A stretch of DNA of 64,000 bases from Candidatus Polarisedimenticola svalbardensis (GCA_014764515.1 JACXWD010000008.1:27617-91616), one strand, 5' to 3'. Shown: positions 25,936 through 33,403, numbered from the stretch's first letter. Numbers and translations: made by a program. The notes: a model not told the origin generated them from the letters alone.

Positions 25936-26287
25936 GAAAAAACACCGATCGACTACGGCGCCGGCTTCCCGGCCTGCGATCCGTTCACGCCTGGTACAGG
26001 GGCTGGAAAGGCTGGTCCACGAACGAACCCGGCTGGGCATCGTAAGCTCCCTGGCCGTGGCCGACTCCCTCAGTTTCGCCGAACTGAAGGCGACCCTGGG
26101 GATATCCGACGGCAACCTCAGTTCCCACGCCCGCAAGCTGGAAGACGCCGGCTACATCGCGTGCGACAAACAGTTCTCAGGCCGCAAGCCGCTGACGACC
26201 TACCGGCTGACGCCGGAGGGCAGACAAGCCCTGGCCCGTTACATCACCCACATGGAAGCGCTGATCGAAACTACGAGGGAATCATGA
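25925..26287 (+). CDS. Winged-helix transcriptional regulator (HTH_34-like)
   Basis: ATG at 25925 (MAVEKKHRSTTA) gives 120 residues. After a basic N-terminal tail, the winged-helix domain is HERTRLGIVSSLAVADSLSFAELKATLGISDGNLSSHARKLEDAGYIACDKQFSGRKPLTTYRLTPEGRQAL. This pattern (I-L-x-x-L-x-x-F-x-x-L-K-x-x-L-x-x-T/S-D-G-N-L-x-x-H) is that of the ArsR/MarR-related HTH_34 group. It has no metal-binding cysteines. It probably binds the palindrome at 25271-25289 and regulates its own operon. It is translationally coupled to the upstream membrane protein. Confidence 0.88.
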   Translation: MAVEKKHRSTTAPASRPAIRSRLVQGLERLVHERTRLGIVSSLAVADSLSFAELKATLGISDGNLSSHARKLEDAGYIACDKQFSGRKPLTTYRLTPEGRQALARYITHMEALIETTRES

Positions 26288-26305
26288 TCAGCTCGGTGCA
26301 TCTCC

Positions 26306-26923
26306 ATGGCTGACATCCTCAGACGTTACGCCGCGCTTCAGCTCCGGGTGGAGGAGCGGTTGCCGTTGCTGTTCGACCATCTTCCCGGGACCGGGCTGAG
26401 GATCGTGGGCGAGCTTTCGAAAAAGGGCGCCACCAGCCCGCCGGCCTGGTACACGCCTCCCGGCACCGAGGGTGAGCGGCCCGGAATTCTCCACATCAAC
26501 CTGTGCCGGCCGGAGCAGCATTCACGGGAGAAAATGGAAACACTGTTTCTACGGGAAGGTTTGCCCGGCCGCCACCTGCAGACCGTTCTGGCCCGTGAAG
26601 CGGACAGCCGCGCCTGCCGGCAGCAGTTCGGCAGCCAGCCGGAATATGTCGCGGCCTGGGTTGAGTACGCCGCCTGCCTGGGCGACCGCCTGGGCCTCAG
26701 CAGGTACCTGGCGTGTGACGGCGGCGCCCTCATGGCCATGAGGGAAGCCGCCCGGAAGCTTCTGGGCAGCCGGTTCGACCTCAGGGAGTTCCACCGTCGG
26801 GTCCTGTCCAGCGGACCGGTCCCCCTGGAGCTCCTTGCCGCCGATCTGGATTGCTGGGCCAGGGATCAGGATCCGGCCAGGCCTGCCAGCCACGTCTCGA
26901 GGCGGGTGATCAACTTCTCGTAG
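26306..26923 (+). CDS. C-terminal part of a DUF885 (M32-like) metallopeptidase, degenerate motif
   Basis: 205 residues that align with only the C-terminal third of DUF885 proteins, which are normally about 550-600 residues. RVEERLPLLFDHLPGTGLRIV and PPGTEGERPGILHINL match the family, and the metal-site motif HExxPGHHLQ appears as REGLPGRHLQ (residues 83-92), so the first and third ligand histidines are Arg. The segment AAWVEYAACLGDRLGLSRY corresponds to GWALYAExLGxExGLY, and FHRRVLSSGPVPLELLA to FHDxVLxxGxxPL. It is probably a pseudoenzyme or a decaying remnant. The final 58 bases overlap the convergent glycosyltransferase gene. It is the third gene of the palindrome-controlled operon. Confidence 0.72.
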   Translation: MADILRRYAALQLRVEERLPLLFDHLPGTGLRIVGELSKKGATSPPAWYTPPGTEGERPGILHINLCRPEQHSREKMETLFLREGLPGRHLQTVLAREADSRACRQQFGSQPEYVAAWVEYAACLGDRLGLSRYLACDGGALMAMREAARKLLGSRFDLREFHRRVLSSGPVPLELLAADLDCWARDQDPARPASHVSRRVINFS

Positions 26924-28017
26924 TCGTACTTCCTCTCCGCCCGCTCCCGGGCCGCCCGGGCCATACGCTCACGGCGGGGAGCCTTTTCCAGCAGCCCCCG
27001 TATCGCCGTACCCAGGGCCCGAGGCGTACGCTCGGTGAGGATGCCGACTTCCGGCGAAACCACCGACGGCACACCGCCTCCCCTGTACGCCACCGGCACG
27101 GTGCCGCCGGCCAGCGCCTCGGCGTAAATGATCCCGAAGTGCTCCATCTTCTCCGGCGCCGCGGTCAGCACCGTGGCTGCGTTGACCAGGTGTGTGCGGT
27201 CTTCCGCAGACACAAAGCCGAGGAACCGCCCCCGCCTGCCGATATCCCCTTCAAGCTGCTCCCTGAGATCTCCATCACCGATGAACACGGTGGTAGCCAG
27301 ATCGTCGTATTCCCGGGAAGCCTCCACCACGTTCTGCGGCCCTTTGGCCCGGGTCAGCGCTCCGGGACAGAGCACGAATGAATCGGGCAGGCCGTACTTC
27401 TCCCGGACGCCACCGGTATTCCCCGGGGCGAAGGCGGTGAGATCGACGCCGCAAGGGAGGACCAGGAATTTTCGCTCAGGCAGGTCCACCACCGGCCGGA
27501 CGAGTGAATCCCGCACGTAGTCGGTGGTGACCAGGATGCCCGACGCCCCCTGGATGGCGTCCTCGATCCGGCTCCATACCCGCTCCTCGAAGCCGCCTTC
27601 CTTGCGAGGCTCGATGCCGGTGCCGTGGATGAACAGAACGTACGGCTTTCCAGCGGCCCTGGCAGCTTCCGCCACCGCTACCGAACTGAGGTTGGCGTGG
27701 TGGCCGATCAGGATGTCCACCTGGGGGATGATCGGCTGCAGCGCTTTCAGATACGACGGCAGGTAGGCTGTCGCTTCCTCGTACGACATGAGGGAGACCG
27801 CCTTCTGACGCCCTTTGGCCGACGGCAGGTACTCGTGAACCGGAACAGTGGCGGTATGGAGCTCCACATCCACGTTGACGGCGCCGGACACGCCGCTCCC
27901 CACTCCGGGGTGGATGAACCAGACCTTGTGTCCCCTGGCGGCCAGGTGAGCGGCATGGGCCCGGGCGACCTCGCCGCTTCCACGGCCCTGGTTGAGCAGC
28001 ACAATAGCGATATTCAT
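26866..28017 (-). CDS. Glycosyltransferase family 4 protein
   Basis: 383 residues with the GT-B fold. The N-terminal domain begins MNIAIVLLNQGRGSGEVARAHAAHLAARGHKVWFI. The C-terminal nucleotide-sugar domain has LPCGVDLTAFAPG, FVLCPGALTRAKGPQNVVEA and the EX7E motif in EHFGIIYAEALAGGTVPVAYRGGGVPSVV. The acceptor is unknown; it probably acts at the cytoplasmic face of the membrane. Its ATG overlaps the stop of the upstream chorismatase-family gene by four bases, so both genes are in one operon, which suggests a glycosylated product derived from hydroxybenzoate or an unrelated pairing. Confidence 0.9.
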   Translation of the reverse strand: MNIAIVLLNQGRGSGEVARAHAAHLAARGHKVWFIHPGVGSGVSGAVNVDVELHTATVPVHEYLPSAKGRQKAVSLMSYEEATAYLPSYLKALQPIIPQVDILIGHHANLSSVAVAEAARAAGKPYVLFIHGTGIEPRKEGGFEERVWSRIEDAIQGASGILVTTDYVRDSLVRPVVDLPERKFLVLPCGVDLTAFAPGNTGGVREKYGLPDSFVLCPGALTRAKGPQNVVEASREYDDLATTVFIGDGDLREQLEGDIGRRGRFLGFVSAEDRTHLVNAATVLTAAPEKMEHFGIIYAEALAGGTVPVAYRGGGVPSVVSPEVGILTERTPRALGTAIRGLLEKAPRRERMARAARERAERKYDYEKLITRLETWLAGLAGS

Positions 28018-28904
28018 GGTTCGATCCTACCTGCGATGCCCTCGATTTCAACCAGAAGGTCCTGGCGGCACAGATCCGCCGGGCAAAGCTCCACGGAAAT
28101 CAGGTTGGGAAAATGATCCCGAACCTGCTCCAGCACCGGCCCGGCGTCGTCATCCCGGACGACGTAAACCCGCAGCTCGGAATACTTCTCCGGCCCGCCG
28201 GCAAGCTCGTCCATATTGGAAAAAGTCTCGCGGCTCTGGGCTTCCACATCCTCAGGGTGCATCGATTCCTCCCCGACAACCGCAGCGGTTCCCGAAACCA
28301 GCAACGGCCCCCTGGCCAGCCTTGTGGCCCGGGCGAAGCAGGGGGGCAGGTCCCCGAAATCATCGGAATATTGGTACGCCGGGGTCTGCCGGGGATTTTC
28401 CACCGAATCCCCGGACCGGGCCCCGGCCAGGCCCAGGACCACCAGGCCTTCCCCCCGGTGACCGACGCCGGTGGCGGCGGTGATCCGGGAAGCGAACTCC
28501 TGTTGGCCGAACCAGGCCTTGAACGCCTTGAACCGTCCCCTGTTGAACGCCTCATACAGCAGGCCGCCGGTCTCCCCCGTTTCCAGGATCCTGGGGACGA
28601 AATTCCAGAACCGCACCGGGTGGGGAGTGTCGGTCCGCTCCATGGCCCGTGCGATCCGGAGGTACGCCTCCTCGGAAGCCCGCTCCAGCGAACCGGCGCC
28701 GTGGGCTGCCGCCCCGGGAACGAACGCCTCCACCAGGGTGAACCGGTCCGCCAGGGCAGTCCGGAGAGTGCCGCCGTCATCAAAGAACTCCGGCTTGGAC
28801 ATCGGTGCGCCGTCCAGCAGCCGGCCGACCCATGAGGGTGGCGTTTCGGCCTGGACGACCCGGACAGGAAGGCCGGGATAATCACCTTTCCAGGGATCGG
28901 TCAT
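28014..28904 (-). CDS. Chorismatase-family protein (FkbO/Hyg5/XanB2-like)
   Basis: About 296 residues from ATG at 28904 (MTDPWKGDYPG); 28943 and the ORF-track 29054 are alternatives and none has a clear Shine-Dalgarno. The C-terminal two thirds match chorismatases: VRFWNFVPRI (R-x-W-N-x-I/V), VENPRQTPAYQYSDDFGDLPPCFARAT, LLVSGTAAVVGEESMHPEDVEAQSRETFSNMDEL and the end CRQDLLVEIEGIAG, whose Glu is the catalytic residue of the family. These enzymes cleave chorismate to dihydroxycyclohexadiene carboxylate (FkbO) or 3- or 4-hydroxybenzoate (Hyg5, XanB2). I cannot decide the product type by eye. The gene is coupled to a GT4 gene. Confidence 0.85.
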   Translation of the reverse strand: MTDPWKGDYPGLPVRVVQAETPPSWVGRLLDGAPMSKPEFFDDGGTLRTALADRFTLVEAFVPGAAAHGAGSLERASEEAYLRIARAMERTDTPHPVRFWNFVPRILETGETGGLLYEAFNRGRFKAFKAWFGQQEFASRITAATGVGHRGEGLVVLGLAGARSGDSVENPRQTPAYQYSDDFGDLPPCFARATRLARGPLLVSGTAAVVGEESMHPEDVEAQSRETFSNMDELAGGPEKYSELRVYVVRDDDAGPVLEQVRDHFPNLISVELCPADLCRQDLLVEIEGIAGRIEP

Positions 28905-29037
28905 CGGATCGTGGTCACTCCATCCATGAATTCCTACAGACATCGTTATTTTGCCACAATTATGTGCAAAATCAGACGGATTCACTCGATATTCCGTCGG
29001 CTGGTCGGTGGTAAATTCGTGTCGGAGGATGAACACC

Positions 29038-30246
29038 ATGAGTGACAGCCGCAAACTGAAACCGAACTCACGCCCGATCCACGCCGGCCCGGATCCGGAT
29101 CCTGTGAACGGCGCCGTCTCAACACCGATCTACCAGACGTCCACGTTCTCGTTCGACTCGACGGACCAGGGCGCCAACCGTTTCGCCGGCACCGAGCAGG
29201 GCTATATCTACACCCGGCTGGGGAACCCGACGATCCGGGCCCTGGAGCAGGCGGTGGCTGAACTGGAAGACGGGTATGACGGCCTGGCGACGGCCACCGG
29301 GATGGCGGCGATCAGCACCACCTTCCTCTCCCTCCTGAAAACCGGCGACCACATGATCGGCACCGATTCGGTGTATGGCCCGACCCGGATCCTGATGGAA
29401 TCCCACCTGGACAAATTCGGGATCACGTCGGACTGGGTGTCGACGGACGATCTGGACAATATCCGCAAGGCGATCCGGCCGAACACGAAGATGATCTACA
29501 TCGAAACGCCGGCCAACCCGACGATCAAGATCACGGACCTTGAAGGGGCCGGCAGGATCGCCCACGAGAACGGCGCCTTCTTTGTCGTGGACAATACGTT
29601 CAGCTCACCGCTTCTCCAGAAACCGTTCGAGTACGGCGCCGACGTGGTGCTACACAGCATGACCAAGTACCTCAACGGCCACACCGACGTGGTGGCCGGC
29701 ATGATCGTTGCGCGGGAACAGGACCTGTACGCCCGGCTGAAGAAAAGTCTCCTCATCCTGGGCGGCACCATGGACCCCCACCAGGCCTGGCTGGTGCTCC
29801 GGGGCCTGCGCACACTGGCGATGCGGGTCAACACGGCCCAGACCAACGCCGAACGTCTGGCCACATGGCTGCAGGCCCACCCGGCGATCCAGTGGATCAG
29901 TTACCCCGGACTTCCCTCCCACCCGGGCCACGAGCTGATGAAGAAGCAGATGAAAGGCCCCGGCTCCATGATCAGCTTCGGCGTCAAGGGTGACCTTGAA
30001 ACGGCCAAGGTGGTTATCAACTCAATGAAGCTGGCCACTCTGGCGGTATCCCTGGGCGGCATCGAAACACTCATCGAGCACCCGGCCTCCATGACCCACG
30101 CCGGTATGCCCCGGGAAGAACGGGAGGAAGCGGGTATTACCGACGACCTCATCCGGCTGGCCGTCGGCTGCGAGGACTTCGACGATCTCAAGGACGATCT
30201 CGAACAGGCCATGGCAAAAGTGAACATCGAGGTCGAGGTCGGCTGA
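29038..30246 (+). CDS. Cys/Met metabolism PLP-dependent enzyme (gamma-family, methionine gamma-lyase-like)
   Basis: 402 residues from ATG at 29038, nine bases after GGAGG. The PLP lysine is in VVLHSMTKYLNGHTDVVAG. Family blocks include YIYTRLGNPTIRALEQAVAELE, IYIETPANPTIKITDL and the C-terminal SLGGIETLIEHPASMTHAGMPREEREEAGI. The Tyr loop reads SVYGPTRIL, whereas methionine gamma-lyase has YGCT, so the enzyme may instead be a cystathionine gamma-lyase or gamma-synthase relative. It acts in the cytoplasm in sulfur amino acid metabolism. It is divergent from the chorismatase gene across a 133-base region in which I see no SAM riboswitch or T-box. Confidence 0.9.
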   Translation: MSDSRKLKPNSRPIHAGPDPDPVNGAVSTPIYQTSTFSFDSTDQGANRFAGTEQGYIYTRLGNPTIRALEQAVAELEDGYDGLATATGMAAISTTFLSLLKTGDHMIGTDSVYGPTRILMESHLDKFGITSDWVSTDDLDNIRKAIRPNTKMIYIETPANPTIKITDLEGAGRIAHENGAFFVVDNTFSSPLLQKPFEYGADVVLHSMTKYLNGHTDVVAGMIVAREQDLYARLKKSLLILGGTMDPHQAWLVLRGLRTLAMRVNTAQTNAERLATWLQAHPAIQWISYPGLPSHPGHELMKKQMKGPGSMISFGVKGDLETAKVVINSMKLATLAVSLGGIETLIEHPASMTHAGMPREEREEAGITDDLIRLAVGCEDFDDLKDDLEQAMAKVNIEVEVG

Positions 30247-30287
30247 ACAACTGCTGATATCATGGCGGGAGCTTCAGGGAGCCCGCC

Positions 30288-30689
30288 ATGCCGGCAAAGC
30301 TGCGAATATTCGAAACGGTTCTGTACGCCGACGACCTGACGGCCGCCGAGGTGTTCTACCGGGAAGTCCTCGGCCTTATCACCCTCCAGACCAGCGACCT
30401 GTTCATCACCTTGGCCTGCGACCAGGTCTACCTGCTTATCTTCGACCGCAATAAAAGCGAAGAGGAAGGCCGCCCGGTCCCCTCCCACGGCACTACCGGA
30501 CCCGGCCACCTGGCATTCGCCGTGGAAGCAGACGACCTGGACTCATGGCGCATCCGACTCCGCAACCACGGCGTACCGATCGAGGACGAGGTCGACTGGA
30601 AATCGGGAGGACACTCGATCTACTTCCGGGATCCCGCCGGCAACAGCCTGGAACTGGCCCCACCGGATCTCTGGAAATCCAGATCCTGA
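30288..30689 (+). CDS. VOC family (glyoxalase/bleomycin resistance) protein
   Basis: 133 residues with the two beta-alpha-beta-beta-beta units of the vicinal oxygen chelate fold: LRIFETVLYADDLTAAEVFYREVLGLI, then GPGHLAFAVEADDLDSWRIRLRNHGVPIE and HSIYFRDPAGNSLELAPP. Metal ligands can be placed at His of GHLAF and Glu of LELA, while the first position of the fold carries Glu in FETVLY rather than His. The substrate cannot be predicted. It begins a run of small genes that continues to the PLP decarboxylase. Confidence 0.85.
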   Translation: MPAKLRIFETVLYADDLTAAEVFYREVLGLITLQTSDLFITLACDQVYLLIFDRNKSEEEGRPVPSHGTTGPGHLAFAVEADDLDSWRIRLRNHGVPIEDEVDWKSGGHSIYFRDPAGNSLELAPPDLWKSRS

Positions 30690-30730
30690 ACTGGACCAAT
30701 CCGGTGCATGGTAGGCAGGGAGGATTCTCA

Positions 30731-31057
30731 ATGGCGCCTGATATGGATTTCGTGAAATTCGTTGTCGATCAAATGTCGGATGCCGGCTCTGTCCGGTACA
30801 GGATGATGTTTGGCGAATGTACGGTTTACTGCCAGGATAAAGTCGTAGCGCTGATTTGCGACAACCAGCTGTTTATCAAGCCGACGGACGCCGGGCGCTC
30901 GTTCATCGGAGAGGTTACAGAAGCGCCTCCCTATACGGGAGCCAAACCTTTTTTCCTCATTGAAGAACAGGTCGAGGACAGAGAGTGGCTCTGTGAATTG
31001 GTAAGACGGACCGAGGCGGAGCTTCCGAAGCCGAAACCGAAGAAAAAGAAGCAGTGA
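30731..31057 (+). CDS. TfoX N-terminal domain protein
   Basis: 108 residues from ATG at 30731, seven bases after GGGAGG. The sequence FVVDQMSDAGSVRYRMMFGECTVYCQDKVVALICDNQLFIKPTDAGRSF matches the stand-alone TfoX-N domain (R-x-M-F-G-x-x-x-x-Y, F-x-x-x-x-x-LYLK). Full-length TfoX regulates competence in gammaproteobacteria; stand-alone TfoX-N proteins are widespread and have no settled function. The C-terminus is a basic tail (KPKPKKKKQ). It is followed one base later by the PNPOx-like gene, so the two are co-expressed. Confidence 0.86.
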   Translation: MAPDMDFVKFVVDQMSDAGSVRYRMMFGECTVYCQDKVVALICDNQLFIKPTDAGRSFIGEVTEAPPYTGAKPFFLIEEQVEDREWLCELVRRTEAELPKPKPKKKKQ

Positions 31058-31058
31058 T

Positions 31059-31562
31059 ATGAACATCATCGATAACTGGAACGAGATCAAACGCCTGTTC
31101 AAGGATTCGTTCCGATCGTCTTTCCATTATGCGATTGCGACCGTGTCTGAAAACGGAGAGCCCCACGTGACGCCTGTCGGTTCACTGATCCTCGGCAAAC
31201 CGGGGCATGGGATCTATTTCGAAAAATTCCCCCAGCATCTTCCCCGGAACCTGGAAACCAACAAACAGGTTTGTGTTCTTGCCGTCAACAGCAGCAAATG
31301 GTTCTGGCTCAGGTCCCTGGTAGGCGGGAAGTTCACCACTCCACCTGCGGTTCGATTGCACGGAGTCGCCGGTGATCTTCGGGAAGCCACCGACACCGAG
31401 GTGGCAATCTGGCAGAAGAGAGTTCAGCGCGTCCGGTTCAGCAGAGGCCACGCCCTCATCTGGCGGGACATGAGCCTGGTTCGGGAGATCGAATTCACCC
31501 GGGTCGAGCCTGTTCTTGTGGGGAAAATGACCAGCGCTTCCTGGGATGTTCAATCGACCTGA
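31059..31562 (+). CDS. Pyridoxamine 5'-phosphate oxidase-like flavin-binding protein
   Basis: 167 residues with the split-barrel fold of the PNPOx family: FHYAIATVSENGEPHVTPVGSLILGKPGHGIYFEKFPQHLPRNLETNKQVCVLAVN. The A-T-V-x-x-x-G-x-P-H-V-x-P-V strand pair and the N-L-x-x-N-x-x-V-C segment are characteristic. Such proteins bind FMN, F420 or heme; which one applies here is unknown. It lies one base after the TfoX-N gene and about 60 bases before the SelW-like selenoprotein gene, a possible redox cluster. Confidence 0.83.
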   Translation: MNIIDNWNEIKRLFKDSFRSSFHYAIATVSENGEPHVTPVGSLILGKPGHGIYFEKFPQHLPRNLETNKQVCVLAVNSSKWFWLRSLVGGKFTTPPAVRLHGVAGDLREATDTEVAIWQKRVQRVRFSRGHALIWRDMSLVREIEFTRVEPVLVGKMTSASWDVQST

Positions 31563-31621
31563 GAATTTCTTTGCGAAGCGCCCGGTTATACTGTCTCCAG
31601 ACGATTCGATAAGGAGACGAG

Positions 31622-31879
31622 ATGGATATCGAGATTCACTACTGCCCCACGTGACAGAACAACCAGGCCAAGGCTGCGAGTCTCGCAGCCCTCATCAAGC
31701 AACAGCTTCAGGTCGAAGCTGTCCAAAAACCCGGAAAGACCGGCCAGTTCGATGTGCTCGTCGACCGGGAAACGGTCGTTACCCGTGGAGGCAACTGGTT
31801 CACCAGGAAGTTCGGCGCAGGCTACCCGGACTTTAAGGATGTAATCGAACTGCTCTCGACGCGTCGCACCAGTTCATGA
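31622..31879 (+). CDS. SelW/Rdx-family selenoprotein (in-frame TGA = Sec, motif CPTU)
   Basis: The frame opens with ATG at 31622 after AAGGAG, reads MDIEIHYCPT, meets TGA at 31652-31654, then continues without interruption to a second TGA at 31877. Read as Sec, the product is 85 residues: IHYCPTU (C8-x-x-U11) followed by AASLAALIKQQL, VEAVQKPGKTGQFDVLVDRETVVTR and KFGAGYPDFKDVIELL. This is the complete SelW/SelT/Rdx fold with its redox motif C-x-x-U/C near the N-terminus. A strong stem-loop lies 17 bases after the TGA. Rdx proteins are thioredoxin-like and thought to be redox-active. The ORF track missed the gene because of the internal TGA. A TATACT box lies at 31587. Confidence 0.85.
31672..31690 (+). 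promoter_or_regulatory. Candidate bacterial SECIS stem-loop
   Basis: GGCTGCGA-GTC-TCGCAGCC forms a perfect eight-base stem 17 bases downstream of the in-frame TGA, with the apical loop about 25-28 bases from it. The apex (GC-GAGUCUC-GC) resembles the GC-AGGUCU-GC apex of the E. coli fdhF SECIS that SelB recognises. Position within the coding sequence just after UGA is as expected for bacteria. Confidence 0.7.
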
Positions 31880-31889
31880 CGAGGGAATA

Positions 31890-31988
31890 ATGCCGTACTG
31901 GGAACTGCCCGAGGATGTGGCCCGAGATGACACTGCCTCCCTGGAGTGGGCCCGGTTGTCCATCGCCATCGCCTCAGGGCAACGGTAG
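31890..31988 (+). CDS. Possible 32-residue small ORF after the selenoprotein gene
   Basis: ATG at 31890, four bases after GAGGGA, opens 32 codons (MPYWELPEDVARDDTASLEW...) ending in TAG at 31986. It begins 10 bases after the selenoprotein stop and ends 15 bases before the alpha/beta hydrolase start. The peptide is acidic and amphipathic (TASLEWARLSIAIAS). No family is known to me. Position in the operon and a ribosome binding site support it, but the size leaves doubt. Confidence 0.4.
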   Translation: MPYWELPEDVARDDTASLEWARLSIAIASGQR

Positions 31989-32003
31989 TTTTCGAGTCCT
32001 GGT

Positions 32004-32804
32004 ATGGCGCGGGTCGAACGGAACACCAGCAGTATCTACTACGAGGTCACCGGATCCGGTCCTGCGATCGTGCTGGGGCACAGTTTTCTGTGTTCCGGGA
32101 AGATGTGGGAGCCGCAGATACAACCACTTTCCTGGGGATACCAGGTCATCAACGTGGACCTTCGAGGCCATGGCCGCTCCGGCATCATGGATCAGCCGTT
32201 CGATCTCTACGATCTGGTGGACGATGTCCTGTTTGTGCTCGACCATCTCGCGGTCGAGCAGGCCGTCTGGGCCGGGCTGTCCATCGGAGGCATGGTCGCC
32301 CTTCGCGCCGCCCTGGTCGCGAGGGAACGGGTCGCCGGCCTCATCCTGCTGGACACCGACGCCGGCGCCGAAACCCGGGTCAACAGACTGAAGTTCGGGA
32401 CGATGGTGGCGGTGACAAGACTGCTGGGAACCGGGTCACTGGTGCCCCAGGTCGCCCGGATGTTCTTCGGCCGGCAGACACGGTCTTTAAACCCCGGCCT
32501 GGTCGAGGAATGGAAAGAGCATTTCTCCAACGTGCCGCTACCGGCCATCCTTCGGACCGTTCAGGCCCTGAAGGAGCGGGACTCGATACTGGAGAGGCTC
32601 TGCGAGATTACCGTCCCCGCCCTGGTCATCGTCGGCGAACAGGATCGGCTCCTGCCCCCGGCCTGCTCCAGGGAGATCGTGGAGCTACTGAACGACGCTT
32701 CCCTGGCGGTCATCGCCAACGCCGGGCACCTGCCGACCCTTGAACGGCCGGAGGCGACCACATCCGCGATGCTTTCGTTCCTGGGCGGGCTGCAAGTACG
32801 GTAG
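32004..32804 (+). CDS. Alpha/beta hydrolase
   Basis: 266 residues. The oxyanion region is GSGPAIVLGHSFLCSGKMW, followed by VDLRGHGRSG, the nucleophile elbow WAGLSIGGMVAL (Ser), the acidic residue in VIVGEQDRLLPP (Asp) and the catalytic His in IANAGHLPTLERPE. It belongs to the broad esterase/haloalkane-dehalogenase/BphD-like group, without a predictable substrate. No signal peptide is seen, so it is cytoplasmic. It is part of the small-gene run downstream of the selenoprotein gene. Confidence 0.9.
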   Translation: MARVERNTSSIYYEVTGSGPAIVLGHSFLCSGKMWEPQIQPLSWGYQVINVDLRGHGRSGIMDQPFDLYDLVDDVLFVLDHLAVEQAVWAGLSIGGMVALRAALVARERVAGLILLDTDAGAETRVNRLKFGTMVAVTRLLGTGSLVPQVARMFFGRQTRSLNPGLVEEWKEHFSNVPLPAILRTVQALKERDSILERLCEITVPALVIVGEQDRLLPPACSREIVELLNDASLAVIANAGHLPTLERPEATTSAMLSFLGGLQVR

Positions 32805-32856
32805 AATTTCCACAGCCTTCACCGGACCTGAACCGATATGGATGCAGGAGTTGGCC

Positions 32857-33060
32857 ATGTGGACCTATTTCGACAGGCGCGCCCGACGACTGGGACTTCT
32901 CGACACCAAACTGGCTCAGGGTGCGACGTTCTGTTTCGCACTGATTGTCGCCAAGCTCATCCCCCAGGTTTTGACCATCAACCTGTGGGTACTCGTCGTG
33001 CTGTGCATCCTGTTTGCGATCAAACCGATACTGACATTTTTCGGGGAAAACTCGGAATGA
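32857..33060 (+). CDS. Small membrane protein, 67 aa
   Basis: ATG at 32857 (MWTYFDRRARRLGL), seven bases after AGGAG, gives 67 residues with two hydrophobic stretches (LAQGATFCFALIVAKLIPQVL and LWVLVVLCILFAIKPILTFF). No family is recognised. Its stop overlaps the ATG of the next gene (ATGA), which also encodes a small membrane protein, so the two products may work together in the inner membrane. Confidence 0.75.
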   Translation: MWTYFDRRARRLGLLDTKLAQGATFCFALIVAKLIPQVLTINLWVLVVLCILFAIKPILTFFGENSE

Positions 33061-33392
33061 GGGCGAAACTTACGGTCCTGATTGTCATCGGTATGATCGT
33101 CATGTTTTGGGCAGGAATGCGGGTCGGTTCTTATTTGACCGATCAAAGACAAAAGATGCTGAGGCAGGAGATCGTTCTCGAGCACTACAGGGGCGGTTCG
33201 GACGCAGATACCATCGCTGAAGCGGAGAAGTGGCTTCAAGAGTCCAACCAGCCGAAAGGTCTGCTGGGATCGTGGCAATTTGCCTTGATTGTTGGGGCCA
33301 TCGGAATGCAGGGGGCCTTTTGGGCCAAAGGAAAACTGGCCGCCCTGAACGGAGGCCGCCGGAAGCAAGATATTCCGGGTTCGGAATTTTGA
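33057..33392 (+). CDS. Small membrane protein, 111 aa
   Basis: The ORF-track start at 32838 lies in the previous gene; ATG at 33057 overlaps its stop. The 111 residues have an N-terminal membrane segment (LTVLIVIGMIVMFWAGMRVG), a charged middle that is probably helical (QRQKMLRQEIVLEHY, ADTIAEAEKWLQESNQ) and a second hydrophobic segment (WQFALIVGAIGMQGAFWA). No family is recognised. It is coupled to the 67-residue membrane protein and lies just upstream of the PLP decarboxylase. Confidence 0.7.
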   Translation: MRAKLTVLIVIGMIVMFWAGMRVGSYLTDQRQKMLRQEIVLEHYRGGSDADTIAEAEKWLQESNQPKGLLGSWQFALIVGAIGMQGAFWAKGKLAALNGGRRKQDIPGSEF

Positions 33393-33403
33393 ACAAAGCA
33401 TCC

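Noticed and set aside
28905-29037. SAM riboswitch or T-box before the Cys/Met PLP enzyme gene
   Set aside because: The divergent gap is 133 bases, and I saw neither the SAM-I stems nor a T-box sequence.
31546-31836. 96-codon ORF overlapping the selenoprotein gene in another frame
   Set aside because: Composition is that of a shadow frame and its start lies in the PNPOx-like gene; the TGA-containing frame carries the Rdx family pattern.
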